Shown: in pieces, positions 1-12,000 of the stretch | Numbering within the stretch: the stretch's first letter is position 1 | Layout: each line of letters begins with the position of its first letter | Assembly: GCA_937967665.1 (NCBI GenBank) | Contig: CALBSZ010000160.1 | Span: 1 to 12,249, forward strand | Direction of reading: 5' to 3' | DNA: 12,249 bases | DNA from: an uncultured Planctomycetaceae bacterium | GTDB lineage: Bacteria; Planctomycetota; Planctomycetia; Pirellulales; Pirellulaceae | The notes under the pieces: model-generated | The model's input: only the letters and a program-made list of their open reading frames with translations | The model's database searches: none | Told to the model about the DNA's origin: nothing | Program-made: the position numbers and the translations under genes

Positions 1-3000
1 TGAACTACGGTGGAGTCACGCCTGCGTCCACACCTCCGGCAGACCTCGCGGGTGTGAGTGGCACGTCAACGCGCTCGTTGGATGCGGCTTTAACGACTGT
101 CGAATTGGACGAACTGACGATGGACGGCGGCGAGTTGATCATTGGCGGCACCGCGACGCAGCAAGTCACCTTTAGCGGTCAAACGACCATCAATGCAGGC
201 ACAAACACGGTTACGACCAATAGCGACCTGGTATTGAATGGCGTCACTGGTGCAGGAGCATTGACTAAGCAAGGCAGCGAGACTCTGTTCCTGAACAACG
301 GCGTTGCCACCAACGATTACGCCGGTGTAACGACCGTTAGCGTCGGGGATGTAGTCGTCGGCGCGGACGGAGCTCTCGGCGCCGTTGGCGGAAACACCGT
401 TGTTTCCAGTGGCGCTCAGCTCGTGCTTGCTGGACTCAACTACACGACCGCGGAGCCGCTTTCGTTAGGCGGCAACGGTGGAGGCACTGGCGCGCTCCGA
501 ACTACGGGCACGAGTAGTTATGCAGGGGCCATCTCGCTGGCCAATCCAGCTGAAATCCAGGCCGATAGTGGCACACTGGCGTTATCGGGCGGTATTAACA
601 ACGCAAGTAACAATCTCACGATTGAAACCGTCGGAAACGTGGTCGTTTCAACGGCGGGAATTACCGGTGGCGGAGATGTTATCAAGGAAGGCGACGCGAA
701 CTTGACATTGAACGTTGCCAGTACTTACGGCGGCGCCACGACGATCAATAATGGTCGCGTCATCGTCCAAAACAATGATGCACTCGGCGACACGGTGGGT
801 AACACGACCGTCAACAATGGCGGCACGCTACGATTCGATGGCGGCATCACGTTGCCCGCTGGCGAGACGGTTTCCATTCGTGGCAACGGCGAAAGTAACG
901 AAGGCGCATTGCGTAACCAAGCCGGCACGAACGCCGTCACCGGCCAGATTCTGTTCGGTGCAGGCGGAAGCGCTCGTATTACGGCCAACGGCGGAACACT
1001 CAACTTGTCCGGTGGCATGAACCTGACCGAAGATTTGGACATTCACGGCAATGGAACGGTAAATGTTACTGGGCAAATCATCGGTGCGGCTGCGGCCGAT
1101 GACATTGACAAGAATGACAATGGCACGTTGATCCTGGCCAATGCAACCAACAGTTTTGCTGGTCCCTTGGACGTCAATAATGGCATCGTGCGGGTTTCGG
1201 CCAACGGCGCCTTGGGGGCCACCAGTGGTCCCACCACGGTGGCCAGCGGCGCGACGCTGGAATTTGTCGCCGTGACGTACTCTGATGCCGAGCCGATTAG
1301 CTTTGTTGGTTCTGGCGAAGGTGGAATCGGGGCACTCTCGAACAACAGTGGCGATTCGACCATCGACAGCGCCGTTGTCCTTACAATGACTGGCGATGCG
1401 ACGATCTACAACGCCGATGCGACGAGTGTTTTCACAATCGAACCAGATGTCGAACTCGGTTCGGCACTAACATTTGATGGCCCTGGCGACACGGTAATGA
1501 ACGGCGACATCAGCAGTTTCGATATGACGGGCGTGACGGCCACGGCAAACTACGACACGACAGTCAACGGTATCGGGTCGCTGGAAGCCTACTGGAAGTT
1601 CAATGAAGGCTCGGGGACGACCATTTTCGACGAAACAGCCAATAACCATGACGGCACATTAAGTGGTGCGGTTGGGTTGCCAGAGTTCACCCTGCGTGGT
1701 CGCACCGGAGAAACCACCGATCCCAGTTTGGATTTCGATGACGCTGGGAATGCCAAAACCAACGGTCACCATGTCGATCTCGCCTTCACCTATCCAGCGA
1801 CAGCCAACTTCCTGCCCGAAGTCACCGTTTCTACCTGGTTCAAAACGGATGCCGCTATCGGAGGAAATACGGACGATTGGGCGTTGATTGACTTTGATCG
1901 ATCCGATTTCTACAACCTGGCCGTCCGACCGAACGACGGTGGAATCGAATTCGCCACCGCCGCCAGCGGTAGCGGTATTGATGACATGAATACGACGACT
2001 CATGCCGTAGGAGCGGCTGTTAATGGTCTCAACGATGGCGAGTGGCATCACGTGGTTGCCACTTACGACAACGCGGGAACAAAACGCATTTATGTAGACG
2101 GAACGCTCGCCGCAGAGAAAACGGGTGCGCATGGTGGAGCTGGTTTGGGCATCGGTAACGCCCGCACGGGCGTGTTAGGTGACGGCAGCGAGGGCGGTAT
2201 CCCGGACCCCGCACGCAACAACCTGTACTACGACGGTGAAATCGATGACATGGCGGTCTATCATGCAACTGCCACAGCCACCGACGTCAAGAATCTCTAC
2301 GTATCGGGCGGAACTCAGTTCCAGGCCGTGAGCGTCGTCAAGAATGGCACAGGCCAACTCACGCTAGGGGGAACGAATGACTACCTCGGGTTCACCAACG
2401 TCAACAATGGCGTTGTGATTGCTACCAATAACAGCTCGCTCGGTTCAGTCAGCGACGACACGGGTGCAGAAATCACCGCTGGAACTGTTGTAGCGGACGG
2501 CGCAACCTTGGCGATTCAAGGTACTGGATTGAACTTGGGCGAAAGCATTTCGATTACCGGTGACGGTGGCCCCATCGATACCGATGGAAACAGCGGAAAC
2601 GGTGACGAGATTAGTCCAGGCATAGGTGCGCTGGTGAATATCTCGGGCACCAACGAAATCAGTGCAGCGATAATCATAGCGGAGACGGATGGAGGAATCG
2701 GCTCCGATGCGGGAACGCTGACTATCAGTGGCGGTCTAGATTTGGCCCTCGGTAATGTTAACTTTGATGGGCCTGGTGACATTCACATCGATTCCGTTGT
2801 CGGCGGTTACGGCCTTGGTGTTCCGTTCGCTACTGAAGCTAACAACTATGCTCCGGACGGTTTTTATCAGTTCGAGGAAGGTCCGCACAGTACTGTCTTC
2901 GATGGGTCGGTTAACGATCGTGACGGCACGAGAGTTGGAGCTGTGCATGCCGCAAGCCCCGCTTTTTTCGAGGGCGGCTACGCGATGCAGTTTGACGGAA

Positions 3001-6000
3001 ACAATGACTACGTCACGTTGGGTGATGTCGATCTACTTGAAGGTTCCGAGTTCACAGTGGCCATGTGGTTCAACCGACTGGTTGGAACGACCGGCACAGG
3101 CAATGACAGCAGTCACCTTGTCAACAATGTCCTGGTATCGCAGGCCTCAGCTGCGGCGAATGACAACTTTGAGTTAGGCACCGAGGGCGACCTGATCGAG
3201 ATCTACATGGATTCATCACTTGGCCTGGACGGCCTGGCGACCGTTGATGTGTCGGCACTCGGCGGAATCAGCGACGGCGACTGGCATCACATAGCGCTCA
3301 CTTACGACACTGCAGACGCGACCGAATTGAAGGTTTACTTTGATGGACAGTTAGCTGGGCAGACGGGTGATTTCAGTGGTGCGCTTGATCCATCAAATAC
3401 ATCACCCTTGGGATTAGGCTTGGGCCGACCCGGCAGCACGAATAATGGTGACTTCAACGGTTTGATGGATGACGTCGGATTCTTCCCGTCTGCACTCACG
3501 CTGGCTGAGATTCAGGCGTTGATGGGTGGGACTCCCGACAACGCGATGGCGAAGGCAGGCGCCGGTGACGTCACGCTGACGGGAGACAATACCTACGACG
3601 GTCCGACGACCGTGACGGCCGGGAAGTTAGTCGCTTCGTCAGACACGGCACTCGGAGCGACGAGCAATGGAACGGTTGTCGCCGATGGCGCTACATTGCA
3701 GTTGGACAATACGCTGATTGCGGGGACGGATGTCAGCGGATTTGTTGAGATACCGGCCGGAGAAGACCTTCAACTGGGATCATCCACGTCCAGCAATCCG
3801 GGTACGCTGGAAAATGTTGCAGGATCGAATACCTATGGCGGGAATATCTCCGCGGAAGTAGCCGAAACAGGCGAGATTGAAATTCTCTCTTCATCCGTTG
3901 GTGAGTTACTTACGGTTACCGGCGGCGTTGCTCTCGGCCAGTCGAGTCTCAATGTAGACGGCAGTGGTAACACTACCATTACAGGTGCGATTTCGTCTAC
4001 CGATGTCGTTGCCATTGGTGAAATCGGCCAGGTCTCGAATCTGGATGGAACACCGCAGACGATCAGTTTTTCTAATTCGTATACGAATCCTGTCATTGTG
4101 GCATTGCCCGAACAGAACGACACAACCTCCAATCCGTTAAATAATGACCCGGACACGGTGGAGGTCCGAGTCTCCAATGTAAATCTACTGACAGGGAATT
4201 TCGATATCGAGCTGATTTCTCCGCCCAGCGGATCGCCTGGATTCCCGATGCAGGAAACGGTGAATTACATTGTGCTTGAAGCCGGCGAATACACGCTGGA
4301 TACCGGGGATGTTTTGAAAGCAGGCACCGTGAGCGTGCCTGGAAACGCAGATCAGACGATTACCTTTAGTGGACCCGCATTCTCTGCTACTCCTGTGGCC
4401 GTCACGACGTTGATGTCGGAAAACTCCAACACGTTTGTCAAGCCGCGACATCGAGGGGGCATCAATACGTCTGGATTCGATGTATTCCTTGAAGAAGCCG
4501 CCGGAATGTCGCAGCACGCTTCGTCAGAGACCGTTAGTTTCATAGCAATTCAGCCAACTTCAGGTATGACCGGCGGCATCGTTTTCGAAGCAGGCAATAC
4601 GCCTGATCTCGTGACGCACGACGAGTTTTCCGTTAGTTTTTCCAATACGTACACCAGTCCGCCAATTTTTGTTGGAGACATGCAAACGCTTGACGGCGGT
4701 GACCCATCCAGTATTCGATTCCGGTACGATGGCGTTGGTGTCAATGTCTTTACGGACGAAGATCTGAACGACGGCGATGGAGAGACAGCACACACGACTG
4801 AAGCCGTGGGCTTTTTGGCGTTCGCCAGCACGGGCAATTTGGGTTACACGCTGGCACCAACTGTGAGTTTGACCAAAGAAGGATCTGGCGCCCTGACACT
4901 TACTGCCGACAACACCTATGAACACGGCACGACCGTGATGGGCGGAGCCTTGTTCGTGAACAATCCGGGGCCTGGATCGGGAACTGGCAGCAGTGACGTT
5001 AGCGTGAGTAACCTAGCGACGTTTGCGGGTAGCGGGACGGTCGCAGGAGTTGTCACGGCGGAAAGTGGATCATTCGTAAGTCCCGGCGCCATCGCGACAA
5101 GTACGGCCGACTTGGGCACGGGCGATTTGAACCTGGATACGGGCTCCACTTTCACGGCGGAGCTAAATGGTACGAGCCCGGGAACCGATTACGACCAGTT
5201 GGATGTGACCGGTATGGTGGACTTGGATGCCGATAGCGGCGGTGGCGCGACTCTGTCCGCTTCGCGCTTGACCAGCTTCGTCCCGGCCAATTCCGACACG
5301 TTCACCATCGTCGACAACGACCTCACCGGTCCAGGCGACTCCGTGCTCGGCACCTTCAACGGACTCGGCGAAGGCGCGACGGTGACGCTCAGTGGCATTC
5401 CGTTCACGATCAGTTACGTCGGTGATGATGGCAACAACGTGGTGTTGAGTACCGTTACGCCGACCACGGTTTACGTCGACGACAGTTGGGTGGGCACCTC
5501 ACCGGGCACGACGCCGGCGACGAGTGAACCGGCCGGCTTAATCTTCGGTTACAACGCGTTCGACGTCATCCAGGACGGGATCGACCGTGTGGCGACCAAT
5601 GGCACGGTGGTGGTCTACGGTGGCAGCGGAGCCAGTTACAGCAGCGCCGTCAACGTCAACAAGACATTGACGTCCATTACAACACGTACCAATACGAATA
5701 TCCCGGCCGAAACCGTCGTAAACATCAACGGCGCCGTCACTTTGGACGAGAGCACCACGATTGCCACAGATACAGCCGATGTTACGTTCGGTTCCACCGT
5801 CAACGCCGTCGGTGGCAATGAGACCCTGGCGGTCAACGGCAACGACGTACTGCGATTCAGTGGCCTTGTCGGTAACACTAGTCCGCTAGGCGGACTGTCC
5901 ACGGATGCCGGCGGGACAACTCAGATTAATACGTCCAGTATCGCCGCGCAGGGGGCGGGAATCGCTTTCAACAACGGTGTGGTACTGATGGCGAACACGT

Positions 6001-9000
6001 CGCTTGCCGATTCTGGTGGTACCGGTATCTTTTTCGATACGACGATTGAAGGAGATGGACTCGGACCGTGGGATCTATCCATCACGACGACCAATGCGGC
6101 CGCGGAAATCGAATTCGGTGGTGCTGTTGGCAGCAGTAATGCGTTGGATGTGGTCACGCTGACCAATGCCGGCTTGCTTGACATTCAAGCCGCTGCCGAC
6201 TTCAACCTGGAAGGTTCCTTCACGCAAAACGGCGCGGGTGTCGTCGACCTGGCTGGTGATGTGACGACGACGGCCGACGATATCTCGATCGCGACGGCGG
6301 TGACACTGCGAGCGAACGTCAGCCTGACCACGGGAGCAGGAATCGGCGATATCACTTTCGCCGGCACCGTCAACGACGATGGGGCGACCAGCAATCGCGA
6401 TCTCTTGCTAACAGCGGGTATGGGCAGCGTCGACCTGCAATCGGACGTCGGTGGCGCGACGCCTCTGGAGATGTTTACGGTCGCCAGTGCCACACAGGCG
6501 GACCTGGCTGACGTGAGCGTCGAGTTGACGATTTCCGTCACCGGGACGAATATCGATCTCAACGGCAATACCTATTCTAGCACAGACGACGCGATCACGT
6601 TTACCGGTGCGGTCGATCTCGACGCGGCAAGTGCGGCGATTACGGTAACGTCGGGAGGCGCTGCCGGCGACGACATTACCTTCACCGGCACCATCGAAGA
6701 CCCCGGAAGCAACAACGAATTGTATTTGGTAGCAGGTTCCGGAAATGTCGAGTTGCAGTCGAACGCTGGTGGTACGAATGCGTTAAGTCGATTTGAAGTT
6801 ACCAGTGCGGTTCAAGCCGATCTGGCAAACGTTGCCGCCACAGGCGCGCATTTCGTGACGGCAACCAATATCGACTTGAATGGTACCAGCTATCTGTCAG
6901 CGGATGGGACGATGGTTTACAACGGTGCCGTTGATCTGGAATCAGCCGGGCTTGTGACGTTCGACAGCGATACGAACGACGATGGTGTCGATGGCGGTGT
7001 GCAGATCACGGGTACTGTCTCGGATCCTGGCAGCAATAGTTCGCTGACGATCGACGCAGATGACGGCCAGGTTGACATTGCCAATATCGCGGTGAACGGT
7101 GCTCTGTCTGTCACCGGCGGTAACATCGACCTTAACGGAACAAGCTACAGCAGTAACGATGGCGCGATTGCGTTCTTCAGTCCGGTAGACCTCATCGGCG
7201 CGGGTATCTCAATCGATAGCGACGCGAACAGCGACGCTACCGATGGCAACATCAGTTTCAGTTCCACGATTGACGGCAATCAGACGTTAGCCTTGGATGC
7301 GGATACGGGCACGGTTTCCCTTAACGGCAACGTAGGGGATGCAACGGCGATCAGCAGTCTAACTGTGTCCGCGGCGAGTCAGGCGGATCTTGCCGGTATT
7401 ACGACCAACGGCAACACGGACGTCACTGCGACAAATATCGACCTCAACGGCACGGCATACACCAGCAATAATAGCAGTATTCTGCTCACTGGTAATGTCG
7501 ACCTGGACTCTTCCGGAGTGTTGGCAATCACCAGCGGTATGGGGACTAATGACGACATCACGGTGACTGGCGTCATGAACGACACCGGCAGCAACTCCGA
7601 TTTGGAGCTAATCGCAGGCAGTGGAAATGTGGATTTGCAGTCGAATGCCGGCGGCACGGGTCCACTAAATCGATTTGAAGTTACCAGTGCCATGCAAGCC
7701 GACTTGGCGAACGTTGCCACGACCGGGGCACATTTCGTGACGGCAACCAATATCGACCTGAATGGCACGAGTTACCAGTCTGAGGATGGAACGATGGTTT
7801 ACGTCGGTCCTGTAGATCTGGAGTCATCCGGACTGGTGACTTTCGATAGCGATTCCAACAACGACGGCAACGATGGCGGCGTGCAAATCACCGGCACCAT
7901 TTCGGATCCTGGCAGCAACAGTTCGCTGACGATGGACGCGGATGCCGCCGGACAGGTGGATATCGCCAACATCACGATAAACGGCGCTGTGTCGATCACA
8001 GGCGGCAATATCGACCTGAATGGCACGTTATATTCCAGCGCGACGTCCGACGTTACTCTTAACGATCCGGTTGACCTTCACGCCAGTCCCTCGGTTTCGG
8101 CGACCAATATCACTTTTCAAAGTACGATTGACGAAGGAACCGGCGCGACGTCCTCGAATTTGACCACGTCGGCCACGGGATTGACGCAATTCAACGGCAA
8201 CGTCGGCAGCGCAACACCGCTGGACAGTCTGGACGTCACCACGGGTGGTCCGTTCAACCTGGCCGTCAATGTCACGACTGTTAACAACGTCGACATCACC
8301 GTCACCGACACGGCTGCGGTCGGCGATAGTTTGACGATTAGCAGCGGGACCACCCAATCCAGTGCGGGCAACATCGTGCTGACCGGCGGCGATTCGGTCG
8401 GTCTGCAAGCGGCGTCAGCGATCACCGCCAGTTCGGCGGGAGCGACGTTGACCGTGAATGTCGATCCTTCGGCGGGCGATCCGGACACGACCGGCGGCAC
8501 GATCGACGTCGACGCGACCGTGACGACCGATTCCGGCGCCTTCCTGGTGGGCGGCGACGATAATGACACGTTCAATCTGGCGCCGCAATCGACGACAACG
8601 TTCGACATCGACGGCAATCCGCCTGTCTTCGGCGATGCCGGTGTGCCGCCGGGAGACACGTTGAATCTGGACGTTTCTGGCACGACCAGCCCTACGCTCA
8701 CTTTGGGCGGCACGCCCGGTTCGGGAACGTGGACGTTTGATCCGCCGCACCAACAAGTCACCTACACCAGCATTGAAACAGTCGACACGACCGGCGATTA
8801 CGATTTGATCCTCGACATGGCGGCAGCCGGATTCCAGGACGGCAGCGGCGATACGGTGGAAATGGAACTGGTCAGCGGCCAGACACTGCTGGAAATTCGC
8901 GTCAACGGCAACGTGATTTTCCAGGGCAATGACGACCGCGTGAATTCGTTCACGTTGATCGGTTCGACCGATGATGATTCCTACAGCATCATCGCCGATT

Positions 9001-12000
9001 CGACCGGTGCACTGCCGAACGAGGGGGGTGGATTCGCCGGCGCGGGAACCTTGCCAACACCACGTAAACCGCTGAGCACCGCGTTCCTGGCCAGCGGACT
9101 CGCGCCCAGCATGCCCAATCCGCCCGTGATTTACTACGATGGCGGAGCGGGAACGGATTCTCTGACGATCGATTTGTCCGCCAGTCCGGTCGCGCGCGAT
9201 GCGGCCCACTTCTCCGATGACAATGGGTCCTTCAGCGCCAACCGCGGCGACGTCAACGTTGCGTCTGGAGGCGGCCCGTTAACCGGAATGACGATGACGT
9301 TCAGCGATGTCGCCCCCGTCCGCTTCGACGGTGTGGGCGGAACGTTGCTCGTCGACGCCACCAGCACGCCCGCAACCACCACGCTGACGGTGGCCGACAG
9401 CGGCACGGGCACAGACGGTGAGAACCAAATCACCGGAGACGGTGCTTTGTCCGCAACCACATTCGTCGGTTTCGATACGCTCACCTTGCGAGGTGGTGGC
9501 GGAGGTGCTGGCGAAGCCATCACGCTACAATCCGCAGATGGTAGCGCACCCGGCGGATCGGGTGCCGCGCTGACAACGATCAACCTTGACGGCGACGACA
9601 CCACGGGCAGCGACGCCAACGTAGACGAGCTGAACGTGCAATCGTTCCCCGCTACGATCACGGTCAATGTCTCCGGTGGTGACGGCAGCGACGTCGTCAA
9701 CGTGTCCTCCGACGCACCAACCAACGCAGGCAACCTGGACGGTATTCTCGGTACGTTGAACGTTAACGGTGAGAACCACGATGCAGGTTCGACGGCACTG
9801 ATGATCAAGTCGGACACGAAATCGCTCGATACGGGCGATATCCTCCATGTGTCCGATGCCGGCACAGCGGCGGGGTCGACGTATGTCGTGACGGGCACGA
9901 CCGTGCAACGCACCAACGTGGCAACGGGGGTAATCAACTATGCCACCACGGAAACGCTCAACGTGACTGCCGGCAGCGGCAATGATGATATCGACGTAAC
10001 CAGCACGGCTGCCATCAACACGACCGTCAATGGCAGTGCCGGGGTGGACGATATCGACATTACTACGACGGCGGCTGCCAGCAACCTGTTTGTCAACGGC
10101 GACGCCGGGGCGGACGTGATGGACCTGCTCGGCACCGGCGACGGCGCATTTGTACAAATCAACGGGAACTTCGATTCCGATACGATCACGCAGCAAGGCA
10201 ACGGTGCGAACAGTCGAGTCCAGTTTAATGGAGACCAGCCGCAATCAGGTGGCAGCGGCGCGAATGGCAATGACATTATCAATGTCCAGGCATCGGCTAC
10301 TGGCAGCCTCACAGATCTGTTTGGCGGATTGAACAGCGACCTCGACACCTTTAATCTCGGAAACACGTCGAATTCGCTGGACGATTTGTTAGGTGATATC
10401 TGCGTTGACGGTGGCGGCAACCTGGCAGCGCCCGTCAGCACGCTGACCATCAAGGGTGTGGACAATTCGTTGGCGGTCGGTGACACGCTTAATATCAACG
10501 ATCAGGGCGACACCGATAACAATTTCTACAACACCAGCTTCACGCGCGGATCGCTGTCGGTCTCATTCACGGGAATCGAGACGTACACCATCAATGCGGG
10601 AAGCGGCAACAACACGCTCAGTTCAACCTCTTTGCCCGGCGGTATGAACTTTACCTATAACGGCGGGGCGATGGTTGACACGGTAACCTTGAATGTGCCC
10701 ACCGGCAACGTGGTCCTGAATGGTGCTGCGGGCAATGATGTCATGAACGTGGCGGCCGCATCCCTGGCTGCGGGCAGTTTCACCATCGCCAATGGTGAAG
10801 ACGGTGACGACACGATCATTCAACACGCCGGGACGACTTTCGCTGACGCTACAACGCGCGTGGAACTGAACGGCGACGGCGGCGCCGACACGCTCGAAGT
10901 ACGAGCATCGAATCAGCTGAACGTCACAAACATGCAGGGCGGAGCCAACAACGACATTATTCGTGTAGGCCACAATCCCACTGGCTTGAATAACGTCCTC
11001 GGAGAGGTTTGTGTTGAAGGTGACGCTCACGATGCCACGCCGGTTGTGACACAAACAATCAAAACCTCGACCAACACGCTCGATTTCGGTGATTCCCTGG
11101 TTTTCAACGATTTCAATGACGTCGACAACAATGTGTATAACCTGTCCGCAACCACCTTCCAGCGAACGGCGGCCGGCACACCGACGGGCGTTGTCACCTA
11201 TGGTACCGTCGAACGCGTTGTCCTCAATACGGGCTCGGCGGGTGGTCACGATATCAATGTGACCAGCACGGCAGCAGCCGTGAACACAACGATTAACGGC
11301 GGAACGGATGCGAATGATATTGATGTGACCACGACAGGCGATAGTAGCAATGTCGTGATCAATACTGGTGCTGCGGCGGACGATATCAATATTGCGAATA
11401 CGGGAATGGGGACCTTCTTGATTGCCACTTCGGCTGGCTCCGCCGACATCATCACGCAGCAGAACAGTGGCACCAATAGTCGTACACAGTACAACGCCGA
11501 GGACGGAACGGACACGATCCACATTCAAGCTTCCGGATCGGGGAGCGTCGCGGATGTGGTCGCTGGCAGCAACACCGATACGATTAACATTGGCAGCGCT
11601 GCCAACAGTCTGGACGGTCTGCTGGGCGACGTTTGTGTCGAGGGAGACAGTCACGACGCCGGCACCACGCCACTAACCATCAAGGGCGATACCAACACGC
11701 TCGATTCCGGTGACATGCTGAATGTGAACGATCAGGGGGATGGCAGCTCGAATACCTATTCGTTATCTGACACGCAGTTTGCTCGAAGCGGTACGGGCAC
11801 GGTAACTTACGGGACCGTCGAAACGCTGGACATCAATACTGGCAGCGGCGCGAACACGGTGAACGTCTCGGATACGACGGATTCGGTGAACACCACCATC
11901 AACGGTGGCAGCGACACGGACGACATCAACGTCACGCTCACCGGCGATTCCAGCAACGTCATCATTAACGGTGGTGGCAGTGCCGACGATGTGGACACCA

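Larger units (their letters stand above)
5778..8540 (+). repeat. Nine-copy beta-helix repeat region (82-108 residue units, NIDLNG and FxGTxxDxGS motifs)
   Basis: Units start near bases 5778, 6024, 6348, 6672, 6996, 7245, 7554, 7878 and 8103. Each begins with a strand like DITFAGTVND, DITFTGTIED, VQITGTVSD, NISFSSTID or NITFQSTID. An L-x-L-x-A/T strand and a VDLQS/VSLNG turn usually follow, and most units then carry a xxLxxFEVTSAxQADLA element. Six copies of NIDLNG(T/N)xxxS occur, at 6549, 6867, 7122, 7434, 7749 and 8007. Spacing is exactly 324 bp between starts 3-4, 4-5 and 7-8. The predicted fold is a right-handed parallel beta-helix, like large exoproteins and haemagglutinins; no catalytic motif is visible. 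Bases after 8103 are a more divergent tail of the region. Confidence 0.75.

Noticed and set aside
478..3177. Plus-strand open frames of 75-140 codons in the other two forward frames
   Set aside because: They are out of frame with the clear PATR and LamG reading, rich in Arg/Ser/Met from frame-shifted codons, and show no domain or ribosome binding site.
5380..5480. Possible gene boundary between the PATR half and the second beta-helix half
   Set aside because: The frame continues with no stop, no start codon with a Shine-Dalgarno sequence and no spacer; the junction is within one protein.
6549..8030. Regularly spaced similar blocks considered as a CRISPR-like or intergenic repeat array
   Set aside because: The repeats are in phase with codons, conserve protein more than DNA, and have spacers that are homologous to each other. 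They are protein repeats.
8117..9937. Several overlapping minus-strand open frames of 200-270 codons
   Set aside because: They are low-complexity Val/Ser/Pro/Arg-rich reverse complements of Asp/Thr/Gly/Asn codons. They overlap one another and lie fully antisense to the continuous plus-strand coding frame.
10623..11654. 343-codon open frame on the minus strand
   Set aside because: Its codons pair exactly with the sense codons, so stops could arise only from TTA, CTA and TCA in the real gene, which are rare here. The predicted peptide has no recognisable domain, and the plus-strand repeats explain the bases.
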